In this document: positions 11,171 to 23,714 of the stretch, one piece after another
Layout: each line of letters opens with the position of its first letter
Position numbering within the stretch: position 1 is the first letter of the stretch
NCBI GenBank assembly: GCA_024291935.2
Contig: CM044309.1
Span: 37,376,501-37,440,500, forward strand
Length of the DNA stretch: 64,000 nucleotides
Source: Okapia johnstoni
Taxonomy: Eukaryota; Chordata; Mammalia; Artiodactyla; Giraffidae
Direction of reading: 5' to 3'
Made by a program: the position numbers and the translations under genes
The notes under the pieces: model-generated
The model's input: only the letters and a program-made list of their open reading frames with translations
The model's database searches: none
What the model was told of the DNA's origin: nothing

Positions 11171-12585
11171 TGTGTACAGAATCAATGCAAAATTCCCAAA
11201 GTACCAATTTCAAGGTTCAGAATATGACTGGGAAAAAAATTTCTACCAAATCTGAGTTATTTTTAAACACCATGGGCTTTCAGGCTTTGCAGATAAAGTT
11301 TTATCTATAGGTTGTTTATTGTGGTAAGCAACATAAAACATAAAACGTATACTTTTGTCCAATGTAATAGGGTTAAGTGTATTCACATTGTTATGAAACA
11401 GATTTCCAAAAATGTTTCATCTTGCAATCTGAAACTTTATGCCTGTTAAACAACTTTTTGTCTTACTCCCAGCCCCTGGTAACCACTTTTCTATTTTATG
11501 TTTCTATGAATTTGAGTCCTTCAAGCATTTCATATAAGTGGAATATTGCAGTATTTGTCATCCTGTGACTGGCTTATTTCACATAGCATACTCTTAAAGG
11601 TTCATCCATGTTGTAGCACGTGATAAGATTTCCTTTCTTTTTTAGATTGAAAAATATTTCATTGTATATATGTCACATTTTGTTTATCCATTTCTTTCCT
11701 GATGCAGATTTGGGTTGGTTCTACCTTTGGCTATGAATAGTACTACCATTAGAGGCATAGAAGTGTCTTTTTGAAACACTATTTCAATTATTTTGCTATA
11801 TACCCAGAATATTGTGACTCAAGTTTTAATTGCTTTTAAAAATGAAAACCTTTCCATAGCAGTTGTACCATTTACAATTTCTCTCATGATTTGTGTTGTT
11901 GAGCATCTTTTCAAATGGTTATTGGCCATTTGTATATCATCTTCGAAAAATATTTGTTCAAGTCCTTTGACCATTGTTTAATTGTGTAGTCAGATTACTT
12001 GAGTTTTTTCTTGTTGAATTGTAGGAGTTCTTTCTACATTCTGGATATTATACTCTTATCAGATATAAGATTTGCAAGTCTTTCTCTCATACTCTAGTTA
12101 ACCTTTTCACTCTGCTGACTGTGTTTTTATTGTGCAGAAACTTTTTGGTTTGATGCCCAATAGATGTATTTTTTTTTGTTTTGCTTTTATTTTTTTTGTG
12201 ATTTCTTGGAAATCATTGCTAAGTTCAATGCCATGAAGATTTCATCCCTTTGTATTTGTCTAGTAGTCTCACAGTTTTAGGTCATACATTTAAGTCTTTA
12301 ATTTAGTTTGGATTATTTTTCTGTATGTAGCATAAAATAATGTGAATGTGTTAGTCATAAGATAATAATTCAACTTAATTCTTTGTCTTTGGAGATACAG
12401 TTTCCCCAAAACCATTATTGAAGTGTCTGTCCTCTATGCATTAGTGATCTTGGCACTCTTGTTGAAGACTACTTAACAATATGTGCAGGAATTTATTTCT
12501 AGACTTTCTATTGTATTTCATTGGTCTGTTTGTCTGCTTTATGCAACTACCATGTTATTTTGATTACAAAAGGTGTTAGGGTTCT

Positions 12586-12954
12586 CCAGAGAGATAGAAC
12601 CAAAAAGCATATATGTATATATATTATAACATAATATATGTATATAATCCAGGAAGCTTGAGATCCCAGAAGACCCAATGTTTCAGTCTGCATGTGAAGT
12701 GCAGGAAAGACTAAGATCATGGCTCAAACTGTCAGGCAGGAAGTGATCCCTATTATTCAGCTTTTTTGTTCTTTTCAACTGATGGAATGAGACTCATCAT
12801 CCACATTTATGCAGGCAATCTGCTTTAATCAATACGGATTCAATTATAAATTTCATCCAGAAAAACTCACAAACACATCCAAAATAATATTTGGTCAAAC
12901 TTCTGTTCATCATGTGGCCCAGTCAGATTCACACATAAAATTAATCATAACAGT
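12586..12954 (-). mobile_element. MLT2-type (ERVL) solo LTR inside the L1
   Basis: Begins 'tgttagggttctccagagag', continues with a TA-rich tract, 'atgtggcccagtcagattca' and ends 'ataaaattaatcataaca', the reverse complement of an MLT2 LTR with TG...CA termini. L1 sequence resumes directly on the right ('gctttgtaatatggcttgaa'). No internal viral sequence remains. Confidence 0.72.
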
Positions 12955-13169
12955 AGCTTTGTAATATGGCTTGAAATCAGAAAGTTCAGGTCCTCCAACT
13001 TTGTTCTTTTAAAAAATTGTTTGAGCAATTTAGAATTTATCAAGATTCCATGAGAATTTTAGGATGAAATTTTCTATTTCTGATAAAACAAAAAAAAACA
13101 CTGTAGTGATATTGATAGAGATTTAATTGAATTTCTAGATTGTTTTGGGTAGTATGGACAGCTTGAAAA

Positions 13170-13212
13170 CCCAGGCAAGAATACTGGAGTGGGGTGCCAT
13201 TGCCTTCTCCGG
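13170..13212 (-). repeat. 43-bp 5' fragment of a Bov-A2-type SINE at an L1 junction
   Basis: Contains 'aggcaagaatactggagtgg' followed by a 'gtgccattgccttctccgg' block, the reverse complement of the first ~43 bases of Bov-A2. No SINE 3' part or tail is present. It sits between two L1 segments that are not adjacent in the L1 layout I know (see findings). Confidence 0.75.
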
Positions 13213-15095
13213 AGTATTATGTTAGCTGTTGGCTTTTCAAAAATGAAAGTAGTTTTCTTCTATTCTTTTTGTTGAGTGTTTTTATCATGACAGGGTATTT
13301 ATCTTGTCAAATGCTTTCCCTCCATCTATTGAGATGACTTTGTGTTTTTGTCCTACATCTTGTTTTTGTACTCCTCTGATTGATTTTTGCATGCTGATAT
13401 ATTTTACATTCCAGGATTAAATCCCATGTCATCATGGTGCATAATCACTTTAATGTGCTATTGAAGTCAGTTTGCTAGTATTTTATTGACTATTTTAACA
13501 TTAATACTCATCAGCACTATTAGACAGTTGTTTTCTTGTAGTGTCTTTGGCTTTGGTATTAGGATAATGTTGAGTTTACAGAATGTGACCGAAAGTATTC
13601 CCTCCTCTCAAGTTTTTTGGAAGAGTATCAGGAAGATAGTTGTTGATTTTTCTTTAAGTGGTGAAATTCTTCAGTGAAGCCGTCTAGTTTTGGATGTTTT
13701 TGTTGGGAGGCTTTTGTTATTAATTCAATCTCCTTACTCATTATTGGAGTATGATCAGTTTTTCTACTTATTTATGACTCAGTTTTGGTGAGGTGTGTGT
13801 TCTAGAGGTTTTTAAATTTCTTCTAGGTTATTTAATCTGTTGACATAAGTTGTTCACAATGTTCTCTTATAATCTTTTTGTTTCTCTGGCATTATTTGTA
13901 ATGACCTTACATTTCTGATTTTAGCTAGCTAAAATCAATTTTCTCTTTTTCTTAGTTAATCCAACCAAGAGCTTGCCAATTTTGTTGACATTTTCAAAAT
14001 AACAATTCTTATTTTGATTGTTTCTTTTCTATTAGTTTTATTCTCTCTCTATTTTATTAATCCCTTCACTTATCTTTATTATTCCCTTGTTTCTGCTGCT
14101 TTTGATTTGTTCTGTTCTTCTTCTCTAATTTATTAATATGTATGGTTAGGTTATTGATTTAATATATATATTTTAAAAAATACATGCTTTATAGTTATAA
14201 AATGCCTTCTTAGAACTGCTTTTCCTGTATCTCATGTTTAGGTATGTTATGTTTTCATTTGTTTCAAGGTTTTTTTTCATTCCCTTGTGATTTCTTCTTT
14301 GACTCATTACTTATTCAAGAGTGTAGTTTTTAGTTTCCATATGTATGTGAATTTTTTAGTTTTTTTTATGCTATTGATTTTAGTTTCATTACATTGTGAT
14401 TAGAAAAGATACTTTGTATGATTTCAATCTTTTTTAATTTTTAGAGTAATTTTGTGGCCTACTACCAGCTGGTCCATCATGAGTACTGTTCCATGTGCAT
14501 CTGCAGAGAATATATATTCTTCTGTTTTTGTATGAAAAGTTCTATATGTCTGTTGGATCCAGTTGGTACATAGTATTGCTTAAGTCCTCTTTTCTTATTG
14601 ATCTTCTGGCTTGTTGTTCTATCCATTATTGAAAGCGAAGTATTGAAATGCCCACTTTACCGTGGTATTGCCTATTTCTCCCTTCAGATCTGTTAAAGTT
14701 CACTTCATATATTTACGGGTTCTGAACTTGGGTATGTAAATACTTAGTGTTATATATTCTTATTGAATTGTCTCTTTTTCATTATAATATGACTTTCTTC
14801 ATCTTTTATAACAGTTTTTGACTAACTTGACCTCATATAGGGGGTTTCCTCATGGTGCTCTGCCCTATACATAGTAGGGCGAGGCATGTAAATGGGTGTG
14901 ACAAATGCTGTGAATTTTTCTCTCTCTCTTTTGCTGGAATTCTTTCTTCGTTTTATAATGGCCTAAATGCTAATGTCTAGAGTTATCACAAAAGTGTTTT
15001 AGTCCATAGATTGCTGTTAATTGTATGTCTCTGTGGAGGAAGGATGGTCTATAGTTTCTGGTTTGACATCTTACTGATGTGACTCCAAAGCTAGA

Positions 15096-16090
15096 ACTTT
15101 GAAGGCCCTTCATCAAGAACAAGGGAAGTAGTAATATAGTTGTTTTTTTTTTTAAGCTACTATAGTTAAATCTTATCTAGAATATTTTATTCATTTCTGG
15201 AAAGCACACATTAACACCTACAAAGACCAACTAGACCATATCTAATTTAAGAATCCAGAATTTTAAAAGGACTCACAATTAGAGGAAAAGAGCTTGAAAC
15301 ACCAGTAGGCATGAGAAAGTAATGGCTTGGGAAATCATGTTTGATAATCTTCGTATTTGAACCTTCATGCTTAGTATACAGTAGGGGGCTCAAATATTAC
15401 TTACTTTCAAACTGATTACAATATTATAAATTAGTAAGATATCCCAACTTCAAGAGTTGGGATAATGTGTCTGTTCCCATTGTTATCAATCAATCAACAT
15501 TTACATATAAGTTGATATGACTAACTGATTATATATTCAAGGATACCAAAAAAGTCAGGGAAATGCATATTACCTATTTTTACCCAATAATTAAAAGAAA
15601 GCTTCAGATTTTGAAATAAGATATTATATTTTGAAGTTAATTTAATTCTTCTAAATAGTAAGAATATCCCCCTAAAAACTTTCAACCAGTACATCACTGA
15701 ATATGTGTCTTAAAAGTAATGGAGATAGGAAGAGTTTCTGATTAGATTTAATAACTACTAGAACCATAATTAAATACTTTATGAGGAAAGTTTCTAATGA
15801 CTGTTTTCTTTTAAACTATTCAATTTCATTGTGGATAGCATAGATAAATAATGTCTTAGTGGACAATAATGTTTAGTAAGTTTTCTTATAAATTGTAGTT
15901 GCAATTAAAGCCACCACTTTATTCAAGGCACTCAATTTACTTGTTTATTAAGCATTTATTTTCATTCTTTATCTTATTAATTCAATAAATATTTTAAAAG
16001 GGCAGGTGACTGAAACTGTTTTTATATTCTCATAATGCTTGCCGTTAGTTGATTAAAAAGCTTATAAAGCAATTCTCTGGGTACCCCCAT
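15096..16090. other. Unassigned sequence with possible ancient LINE traces
   Basis: AT-rich. 15360-15420 ('acagtagggggctcaaatat') faintly resembles an L2 3' end, but the similarity is too short to call. No open frame. Confidence 0.35.
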
Positions 16091-16240
16091 TAATTAGGTG
16101 TTATTGATCCCCATTTCACAAATGAGGAAATTGAGGCTAGCAATTAGAACAAGAGCTTATTAGTAGTTGACGGTAGAATTTAGATTCAAATTCAGACACA
16201 TTTGATTCCTAAGCCTAAACTCTACCCTTTTTTAAGCTAT
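16091..16240 (+). repeat. MIR SINE
   Basis: Contains the MIR core 'ccccatttcacaaatgagga' followed by 'aattgaggctagcaatt' and a degraded '...ttagattcaaattcagac' region corresponding to the MIR tRNA-distal part. Old and diverged. Confidence 0.8.
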
Positions 16241-16354
16241 TTTTGAAAATTTTTGTTGCAGCTTTCAACTATGACTATTTCAACCAACCACTTATTTTTC
16301 TGATAAAGGGACACTGTTCAAGGTAATTCAAGGTGACAGATTAAAAATATTTTA

Positions 16355-16600
16355 GACTGATTCATAGATATAAATCTATGAATTTGTATTTTTATAAATA
16401 GAGAATTTCTATAAATATATAAATTTCTATAAATATAGAATTTATATTTCTATAAATATCTATATTTCTATATAGATATAAATCTATGGATTTAAATCTA
16501 TGAATTTATAGATTTATATTTTATCTTAAATATAAGATAAAATATTAATTAAGATAAAATATTAATTTATCTTAAGACAAAATATTAATTAAATCCTGTT
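16355..16600. repeat. AT-rich tract with internal direct and inverted repeats
   Basis: Almost pure A/T. The 17-mer atagatataaatctatg occurs at 16364-16380 and again at 16472-16488, and several near-palindromes (for example around 'ttatcttaaatataagataa') follow. It looks like local duplication in a low-complexity region. Confidence 0.85.
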
Positions 16601-17830
16601 CTTATAATCAAATAATATAACTTTTTCTATAAAGATTAAGCTTTAACATTTTCAATTGTGTATCTTGATTTCAAACAGTGACCTCACGAATATCACTAAC
16701 TTGTCTTCATTTTTGTCAACTATTTACTCTGATTTTTGCCTTGGAAAATGACATCCTCTCCCATGTAATAAAGTAGCCATTTGGGTTTTCTAGCTTAGGA
16801 TGGCTAGAAAGAAATGTGATTTGATCTGCATCTTTCTCAAGTCAAGCATAGCGATATGAGTGATGCTTCACTTTAATGGACACAAATATGCACCAGATTC
16901 CCATAACAGCATTTGCATTTATATACATAGAAATCAGAAACTGAATAACCTTGGGCCACTTATTTGCAGTTGGGGTTTTCGATACTTTATTTGCAGAAGG
17001 AGAGAATTGAATTAGATAATTTGTCTCCAACTGATTTCCTAGAACTATTAGTTAAAATGCCCTTAATACAAATTTGATGTTTTGAAAACTTCTTTATCCA
17101 CCATCTCTTAAGGCATAGCACATTATGAAAACATAATTTATGTACTTTTATATTTTAAATATAAGTGCCACATGACATATAGGCTCAACTGATACATTTA
17201 TAACCAAATGGAAAGAATCAATGCCCTGGTTGGCTTACTGTGGGTAAATGTCTGTTTCTCTTCAGACATCTGTTACTTTAAAGTATTTCAAAAATAAGTT
17301 AGAGATCTTTTAGAGGCCATGGAATCCCAGGTAGGAATCCATTTCACTGAATGATTGCTAAGCTCTCTTTCGATTTGGGTAATCTTGCAAGTCTTCCTCC
17401 CTTCTCTTTAAAGCATTGAAATAAGAACTTCAAATTGCTTTCCTGAATAGGAAAGGAATGTAGTACTGGGAATTTCTTGGTGAGAAACTAAATTAATCAT
17501 TTTAACCTGATTCACTTTGTGTTTTCTCATTTCAGAATGAACGTTAAGTCAACAAATATGCTTTTTTGAGACTGTCTTTTTCTTTCAATTGAAAATTTAA
17601 AAGAATTGCAAGTATGCTTGTAGTGAGTAATGGACCTCTTAATATTTCTCAAGACTTATTTTCTTTGCATATATAGCTCTTATTATATTATTGTTGGTTG
17701 TGAGCCATAGAGTAAGTAAAAATGTATATTTCAGTTTCAAAAAGAAGGTTGGCATATAGAATAGTTGCCTTTTAAAAGGCAAAATGATGAAAGGTGTGTA
17801 CTAGTGATTACTGGAAAGCCACTGTTTAAA
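16601..17830. other. Unassigned unique sequence
   Basis: No ruminant repeat and no coding signature. A 62-codon minus-strand frame (16842-17030) has no recognisable feature. Confidence 0.4.
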
Positions 17831-17841
17831 ATAGCTCCTTT

Positions 17842-17971
17842 GGGGACTTCCCTGGCAGTGCAGTGATTAAAAATCAGCCCTTCCATTGCAAGAGAGAAGG
17901 GTTCGATCTTTGGTCAGAGAACTAAGATCCCACATAAGTCACAGATAAAATATTTTTAAAAATAAAATAAA
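17842..17971 (+). mobile_element. CHR-type SINE (sense)
   Basis: Head 'acttccctggcagtgcagtg', B-box-like 'gggttcgatctttggtcaga', 'actaagatcccacataagtc' and an A-rich tail. Near-matching flanks atagctccttt (17831-17841) and ataattccttt (17972-17982) look like an 11-bp target-site duplication with two transitions. Confidence 0.85.
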
Positions 17972-17982
17972 ATAATTCCTTT

Positions 17983-18999
17983 TATCTTAATGAGTTCTTT
18001 CTATAGTCACATATTATTTTTATGCTCATGGAAAAGTCATGACTTTCTAATTTATTGTGAATTTTTATTATTAGCCTTATGTATATTCCTCAGGTTGTGC
18101 ATACTCAGAATAATAACATAAGATTATTTGATGTCATAACTCATCTAATTCTAGTAATATTGATAGCTTTTCCTGGTAAAATGTTTTAAAATATGCAATT
18201 ATCTAATTAAAGGGTCACAAAAACTTGGAAAAATTATTTTATTTACATTTTATAATTGAAAACCTGGAGGCTTAAGTGAGTTGCATAAGAGAACTCTAAT
18301 TGAAGGAAAATATGCTTTTATAACATAAATATACTGCTTTCAAATTTAATCTTAATTTACCTGTAAGTTATTCCGTGACTGTTTAATGAGATATGTTTAA
18401 CAAGAATGGTTTTCAAATCTCCCCCTTCATGAGAATATACATTGTGGTATAGGAACAAGACAATAAGCAAGCAAAAAACCGAGAGCATTTCAAAATAGAA
18501 GAAAAAAAAAAAGTAGAGTTATGCCCTAGATACCGATGGGATCAGGGGCGAAGGTTTTCACCAGTATAGACAGAATTGTCAAAGATAGTGTCCTTTAAGT
18601 GATAATAAATTACTTTAGAAATGAAAATAGGAGAAGAAAGCAGTCTGCAGAGCTGGAGGATGTTGTACCATGCAGCAGAAATAGAAAGGTCAAAATTTCT
18701 CTGGTAATAAATAACTTGTCCTATGTGATTAACAGAAAAAGTTCAGCTCATAAGAAGGAGATAGAAAGAGAAGCCAATATGTAGGAAATAATGGAAGGCA
18801 TAGAGAGAAAGACTGGAAAGATATGCAGAAGCCAGATCATACAGTCTTAAGAATAGTCAAAGAACAGAATAGAATTCATTTGAGTCTGGAAGGGTCCAAG
18901 ATAGGCTCTTCAGTTTTAATAAAGGTAGTGAAATAGAATTACAACTCATATGACTAGCGAAAAACTACTCTGTGTTACGAATGTGTGAATTTTAGATAT
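17983..18999. other. Unassigned; 18450-18960 purine-rich
   Basis: 18000-18450 shows nothing recognisable. 18450-18960 is purine-rich and contains phrases such as 'agccagatcatacagtctt' that feel like an old mammalian interspersed repeat, but I cannot assign a family. Confidence 0.35.
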
Positions 19000-19011
19000 T
19001 TTACAAACAAG

Positions 19012-19518
19012 TTCAGTTTAGTTCAGTCTCTCAGTCGTGTCCGACTCTTTGAGACCCCATGAACAGCAGCACTCCAGGCCTCCCTGTCCATCACCAACTT
19101 CCAGAGTCCACCCAAACCCATGTCCATCGAGTTGGTGATGCCATTGAACCATCTGATCCTCTGTCGTCCCTTTCTCCTCTTGCCCTCAATCTTTCCCAGT
19201 ATTAGGGTCTTTTCAAATGAGTCAGCTCTTCACATCAGGTGACCAAAGTATTGGAGTTTCAGCTTCAGCATCAGTCCTTCCAATGAATATTCAGGACTGA
19301 TTTCCTTTAGGATGGACTGGTTGGATCTCCTTGCAGTCCAAGGGACTCTCAAGATTCTTCTCCAACACCACAGTTCAAAAGCATCAATTCTTTGGCGCTC
19401 AGCTTTCTTTATAGTCCAACTCTCACATCCATACATGACCACTGGAAAAACCATAGCCTTAACTAGACGGACCTATATTGACAAAGTAATGTCTCTGCTT
19501 TTCAATATGCTGTCTAGG
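19012..19518 (-). mobile_element. BovB 3' end, 5'-truncated, with probable target-site duplication
   Basis: Antisense BovB: 'ttcagtctctcagtcgtgtc' at the left (3' end) through 'atgctgtctaggtt' at the right. A minus-strand frame (19230-19454) encodes the C-terminal end of the RTE reverse transcriptase polyprotein ([26 protein letters not shown]). Near-identical flanks ttacaaacaag (19001-19011) and ttataaacaag (19520-19530) fit a target-site duplication. The copy is too short to encode an active protein. Confidence 0.9.
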
Positions 19519-19625
19519 TTTATAAACAAGATCGTACAGGAAAAGACGGTACAAGAGAAGAGGGTAAATTGGTATGTGAGCGTGTATCTGTTTCAATCCT
19601 TTCTGTCTTATCCTATCCCTTAAGG

Positions 19626-19900
19626 CACTGGTCCCCAAAATTTTTGGCACCAGGGACCAATTTCATGGAAGAAGATTTTTCCATGGACCAGGAGAGGGAG
19701 GGAGATAGTTTGGGGATGATTCAAGTGCAGCAGTGCCACGGATCTGACAGAAGGCAGAGCTCAGGAGGTAATAGGAGTGATGAAGGGTAGCTGTAAATAC
19801 AGGTGAATGGTTGCCTGCCACTCACCTTCTGCTGTGTGACCTGGTTCCTAACAGCCCACAGACCTGCACTGGTCCATGGCATGGGGGATTGGAGTCTCTG
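19626..19900. mobile_element. Non-autonomous hAT-like DNA transposon
   Basis: Starts 'cactggtccccaaaattttt' and ends '...gggggattggagtctctg', imperfect terminal inverted repeats of a familiar mammalian element whose arms read 'tttggcaccagggaccaatt' and 'ggttcctaacagccca'. Flanks ccttaagg (19618-19625) and ctttaaaa (19901-19908) could be a decayed 8-bp hAT target-site duplication. Exact family name not recalled. Confidence 0.65.
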
Positions 19901-20100
19901 CTTTAAAAGGGGGCAATGATTTTAGTCACATTTTATAAAATTTGTGAAATAAATACCTACTATTTCAAGGATCAGCAATAAGTATCACGACTTTTCTTTA
20001 AAAAGACATTTTTGATATGATTATCTTTTCCCCCTAAATTTAGTAATTAAAACCAGCCCAAAGATTGCTTAAACATTTTGGAACCAGTATATACATTTTT

Positions 20101-20310
20101 TTGGCTACCCTGATGGCTCAGTGGTAAAGAACCTTCTTGACAGTGCAGGAGATGCAGTTTCAATCCCTGGATTGGTAAGAGCCCCTGGAGAAGGAAATGG
20201 CAACCCACTCCAGTATTCTTGCCTAGGAAATCTCATGGATGGAGGAGACTGGTGGGCTACAGTCCATGGGATTGCAAAAGAGTTGGATACAACTTAACAA
20301 CTAAACAACA
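20101..20310 (+). mobile_element. Bov-tA SINE (sense)
   Basis: 'ggctaccctgatggctcagt' A-box region, 'tcaatccctggattggtaag' B-box region, 'ggaaatggcaacccactcca' and tail 'gagttggatacaacttaaca'. Full length. Confidence 0.92.
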
Positions 20311-21074
20311 GCAAAATATGTCTTTAAGTATTTTATCCATTGGAATTAGATTATGATTACACAGTGTTCACAAATACATTAGGTGATAGATTTCAGTATG
20401 AGATCAGCCTTCAAATTTGTTGGATTTAGAAGCTCTTAGTACTCTTAAAAATGGAGCAGCTTAAAAACTTTGAGTTAAGTGGATTATACATATATTTGCC
20501 ATATGATAAATTAGAACTTTGAATTTTATAATAGCTATTTATTAATTCATTTCAGAAACCACAATAATAAGCCCATAATATACTACCACAGATAAGATAT
20601 TTTTACTTTAAAAATCTATGTTTTCTGAAAGAAAACTGCTGAGAAGATTGGTATTATTTATAGTTTTTTTTCCAAAACCAAGTTGCAGTTCCTTAAAGTT
20701 TAGATGCAGTGTGGAATCTGAAACTACACCAGTGAGATTTTCTTGCTCTATTTCATTAAAATCCACTAATCTATCTTGCACTTTGAATGGATCTTATCCA
20801 TGCATTATATTATGCAATTATGCATTGGTCATTTGGAAATAATAGCTACTTAGTTTTGCACATCCCTCAAGTGTTGATTCAATTTTTTGTATGATATTTA
20901 TTAATATCATCACCTCTTGTTACAAAAGTTATTAAGAATTAGGAATCAGGTTTTGACTTTAACTCACCATTGTTTTGCTACATCAGTGAAATGTGAACAT
21001 CTTAGCAATATTAATAAAATCCTCTGACATTGCAGACCCCTGAAAGTGGCTCTTAATGTTCTCTGTGTGTTTGT
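20311..21074. other. Unassigned unique sequence
   Basis: AT-rich, 74-codon frame at 20618-20842 without recognisable domain. No repeat identified. Confidence 0.4.
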
Positions 21075-21285
21075 GAGTGTGCTATGGTAAGTCGTCTCAA
21101 CTGAGTCTGACTCTTTGTGAGCCCATGGACTGTGTTCCACCAGGCTCCTCTGTCCAGGGGTTCTTCAGGCAAGAATACTGGAGTGGTTGCCATGCCTTTC
21201 TCCATGGGATATTCCCAGCCCTAGGATCAAATCTGCATCTCCTGCATTGGCAGGTGGGTTCTTTACCACTAGCACCACCTGGGAA
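21075..21285 (-). mobile_element. Bov-tA SINE (antisense)
   Basis: 'ctgactctttgtgagcccat', 'caggcaagaatactggagtg', 'ctcctgcattggcaggtggg' and terminal 'caccacctgggaa'. Full-length, with small deletions. Confidence 0.9.
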
Positions 21286-21479
21286 TATTCTCTAATAGAG
21301 AGAGATATTCTCTGTTAATATTTTCTAATAGGCTATAAAACGTACTTTGAAAATTGTGTGATTTAGTGTGAGCGGGTGACTGTGAAATATGAGAAAAAAG
21401 ATAGACTCTTTTGAAGGTGAAATTGTGGATTTGTTAATGGATTAAATGTGAGAATAAAAGCTCACAATGGCATTTACTT

Positions 21480-22980
21480 GGAAATTTAGGAGAGAAATGC
21501 AAAATGTTGAAGGGCAACTAAATTTCCTTTCCGTATTAATAATTTCCTTTCCTAATTCTGTATTTATTGGGGAAATACATAAATACCTATCTTGAGGAAA
21601 AATAAGCATGTTCTTTTGAATATTGACCTTGTATGCTGTGATCTTATTAAACTTCCTTATTATTACTGGGACCTTTAGTGGATCTTTTGGGGATTTTCTA
21701 TATAGACAATTAAGTTGTCCGATGGTAGACATAGTTACATTTCATCTTTTTAATTCCCAGTGACTTTTACTTCTTTTTCATGCTTTGTTTTACTGATAGA
21801 TGAAGTCATCCTATCTGAAATTTTATCTGGCTGCTGGAAAATTTGCAATTATCAGTTTATTTTCTTCAATAAATATAGCACAATTTGTGTATTTCAAGCC
21901 ATCAGTGTTTTCCATCTAAGTTGCTAAATTTATGGGCACTTATTGTTCATAGTATTCTTTGATTACCCCTTCAATGTCCTTAGGGTCTATACTAATGTCT
22001 CCTCCTTCATTCAATATAATGTGATATGTGATTTTCTTGTTTTCACCTTTGTCAGTCTGGTTAGAAATTTATCAAGTGTATTTGATCTTTATAACGAACC
22101 AGATTTTGGCTTCATGAATTTTCTCTACTATTTCCCATTTCAATTTTATTTTATTTTTTGTAGCAATTATTAAAAGTTTATTGTGCACAAATCAAAAAGT
22201 CATCTTGCAAAACGAGCATGCAAATCAAGTCATGGAACTTTGTATAATTTCAATTCTTATAACTTTGTTAATGTTTAATTTACACCCAGAATATTATTTA
22301 ACTTCATACTGTTTCATGTACACTTGAAACAAACATGTGTTCTGGTGCTGGACAAAGTGTTAGGTCAAATTGGTTGATAATGTTGTGCAGGTTGTCTATA
22401 TCTTTACTGATTTTCTGGCCACTTGTACGATAAGTTACTGAGAAAATAATGTTAAAGTTTCTGACTACAACTGTAGAGTTCTATTTCTATTTTCAGTTCT
22501 ATCAGATTTCACATGTTATATTTTGAAGCTCTTTTATTGGTTGCATATACATTTAGTATTGTTGTATCATCTTGGAAAATTGACCTTTTGCTCTAATATA
22601 ATGTTCTTCTTTTATCTCTGGCAATATTCCTTGTTTTGAAGTCTGTCTGAAATTGGTATAGCTACTCCAGCTAGATGTGGTTTTTGCTGTTGCTATAGTT
22701 ACCCTTAGTGCATCACAGGCTTTAAATTACTCTACATTATTTGTGTTTAGAGAGGAGGCTGGTTTGTCAAAGGATTTTTCTCAATGTTTACTTCACTCTT
22801 AGATCTAAGTCTTCCCTTTGTGCACATCCCTCAAAGAGGATTTCTCCATGCTTCTGGCCTTCTATCAGAAGTAGTCTGCTATTACTTGTTACTGTCGAGT
22901 GGGTAGAATTTCTCTTGTGTCTGCAGTTTTAAGGGCTTTTATTTTCTTATGCTAGCGCATTTAGTAATTTATTTTTAAAA
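21480..22980 (-). mobile_element. Ancient L1M fragments (antisense)
   Basis: Reverse-complement L1 ORF2 phrases: 'cttgtatgctgtgatcttat', 'ggattttctatatagacaat', 'ctactccagctagatgtgg'. Segment order suggests internal deletions. All frames are broken. Confidence 0.65.
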
Positions 22981-23660
22981 AATTAAATGAATGAAATCTT
23001 ACTTGTATGGTGCCACTGGTAAACAAGAGCTCACATCATGCCTCTCCTCAGATGCATACATGTTTCCTTATATTTGGGATTAGTTATTTAACTTGTACCT
23101 TTTGTTCTCTGACGAGATTAAGAAAATCTCAATTTACAGTCTCCATCATTACTTTGTTAAAAGGATAAGAGTGATGCTCAGTCCAGCTTGCATCCTAAGC
23201 TGATACCAAAAACATGAACATCTACTTTTGAGAGTCCAAAAAGGAAACTTCCTATTGAATGTAAGTCAAAACTCATATATTCTCATTGAACTACTAGATA
23301 TAAACATACCTGAACTACTAGATGTATACTTGTTTACTGATAAGTTCTTCATGACACCAAGATGGTGTGCTATAAGAAATGCCCTGATATCATACGGTTA
23401 GGAAAATACCCATACACACGTGCTATTCAATTTGTCTTTATATTTGTTTATAAAGATCACATCATAGAGAAATTTGTAACAAGTATTATATTTTTAATTC
23501 TTAGGGAGCCAAGATAAATGAGTCTTTTCTTATATACATACTCTCTTCCTTAAGTAATTCTAGCAAGTATTGATTTCCTCTTATATTAACCCTGTAATGT
23601 GCCAATAGGTTGACTCCATTTTTTTCTTTTTTTTAATGAAAAAAAAATATATTACTTAAT
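22981..23660. other. Unassigned sequence
   Basis: AT-rich, no supported feature apart from a short poly-T/poly-A junction near 23620-23650. Confidence 0.4.
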
Positions 23661-23663
23661 ATA

Positions 23664-23714
23664 TGCATGTGTGTGTGCATTCAACTGTGTGTGTGTGTGC
23701 GTGCATGTGTGTGC
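23664..23714. repeat. TG-rich microsatellite (interrupted)
   Basis: Interrupted TG/TGCG run directly at the 3' end of the following antisense Bov-tA, repeating the arrangement seen at 9754. Confidence 0.9.

Larger units (their letters stand above)
11290..15095 (-). mobile_element. Ancient L1M element, antisense, with nested insertions
   Basis: Plus-strand text is the reverse complement of L1 3' UTR and ORF2 (for example 'aagtgtattcacattgtta', 'ggtaaccacttttctatttt', 'tggcactcttgttgaagact', 'ggtattaggataatgttgag', 'tgttggatccagttggtaca'). All frames are broken. The right end near 15070-15095 ('catcttactgatgtgactcc') resembles an L1M 5' terminus, which would mean ORF1 and part of ORF2 are deleted rather than 5'-truncated; that end is less certain. 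An MLT2 LTR (12586-12954) and a SINE fragment (13170-13212) interrupt it. Confidence 0.75.

Noticed and set aside
16355..16600. Regularly recurring AT words, considered as a CRISPR-like or satellite array
   Set aside because: No constant repeat with unique spacers, eukaryotic context, and irregular spacing; low-complexity duplication explains it.
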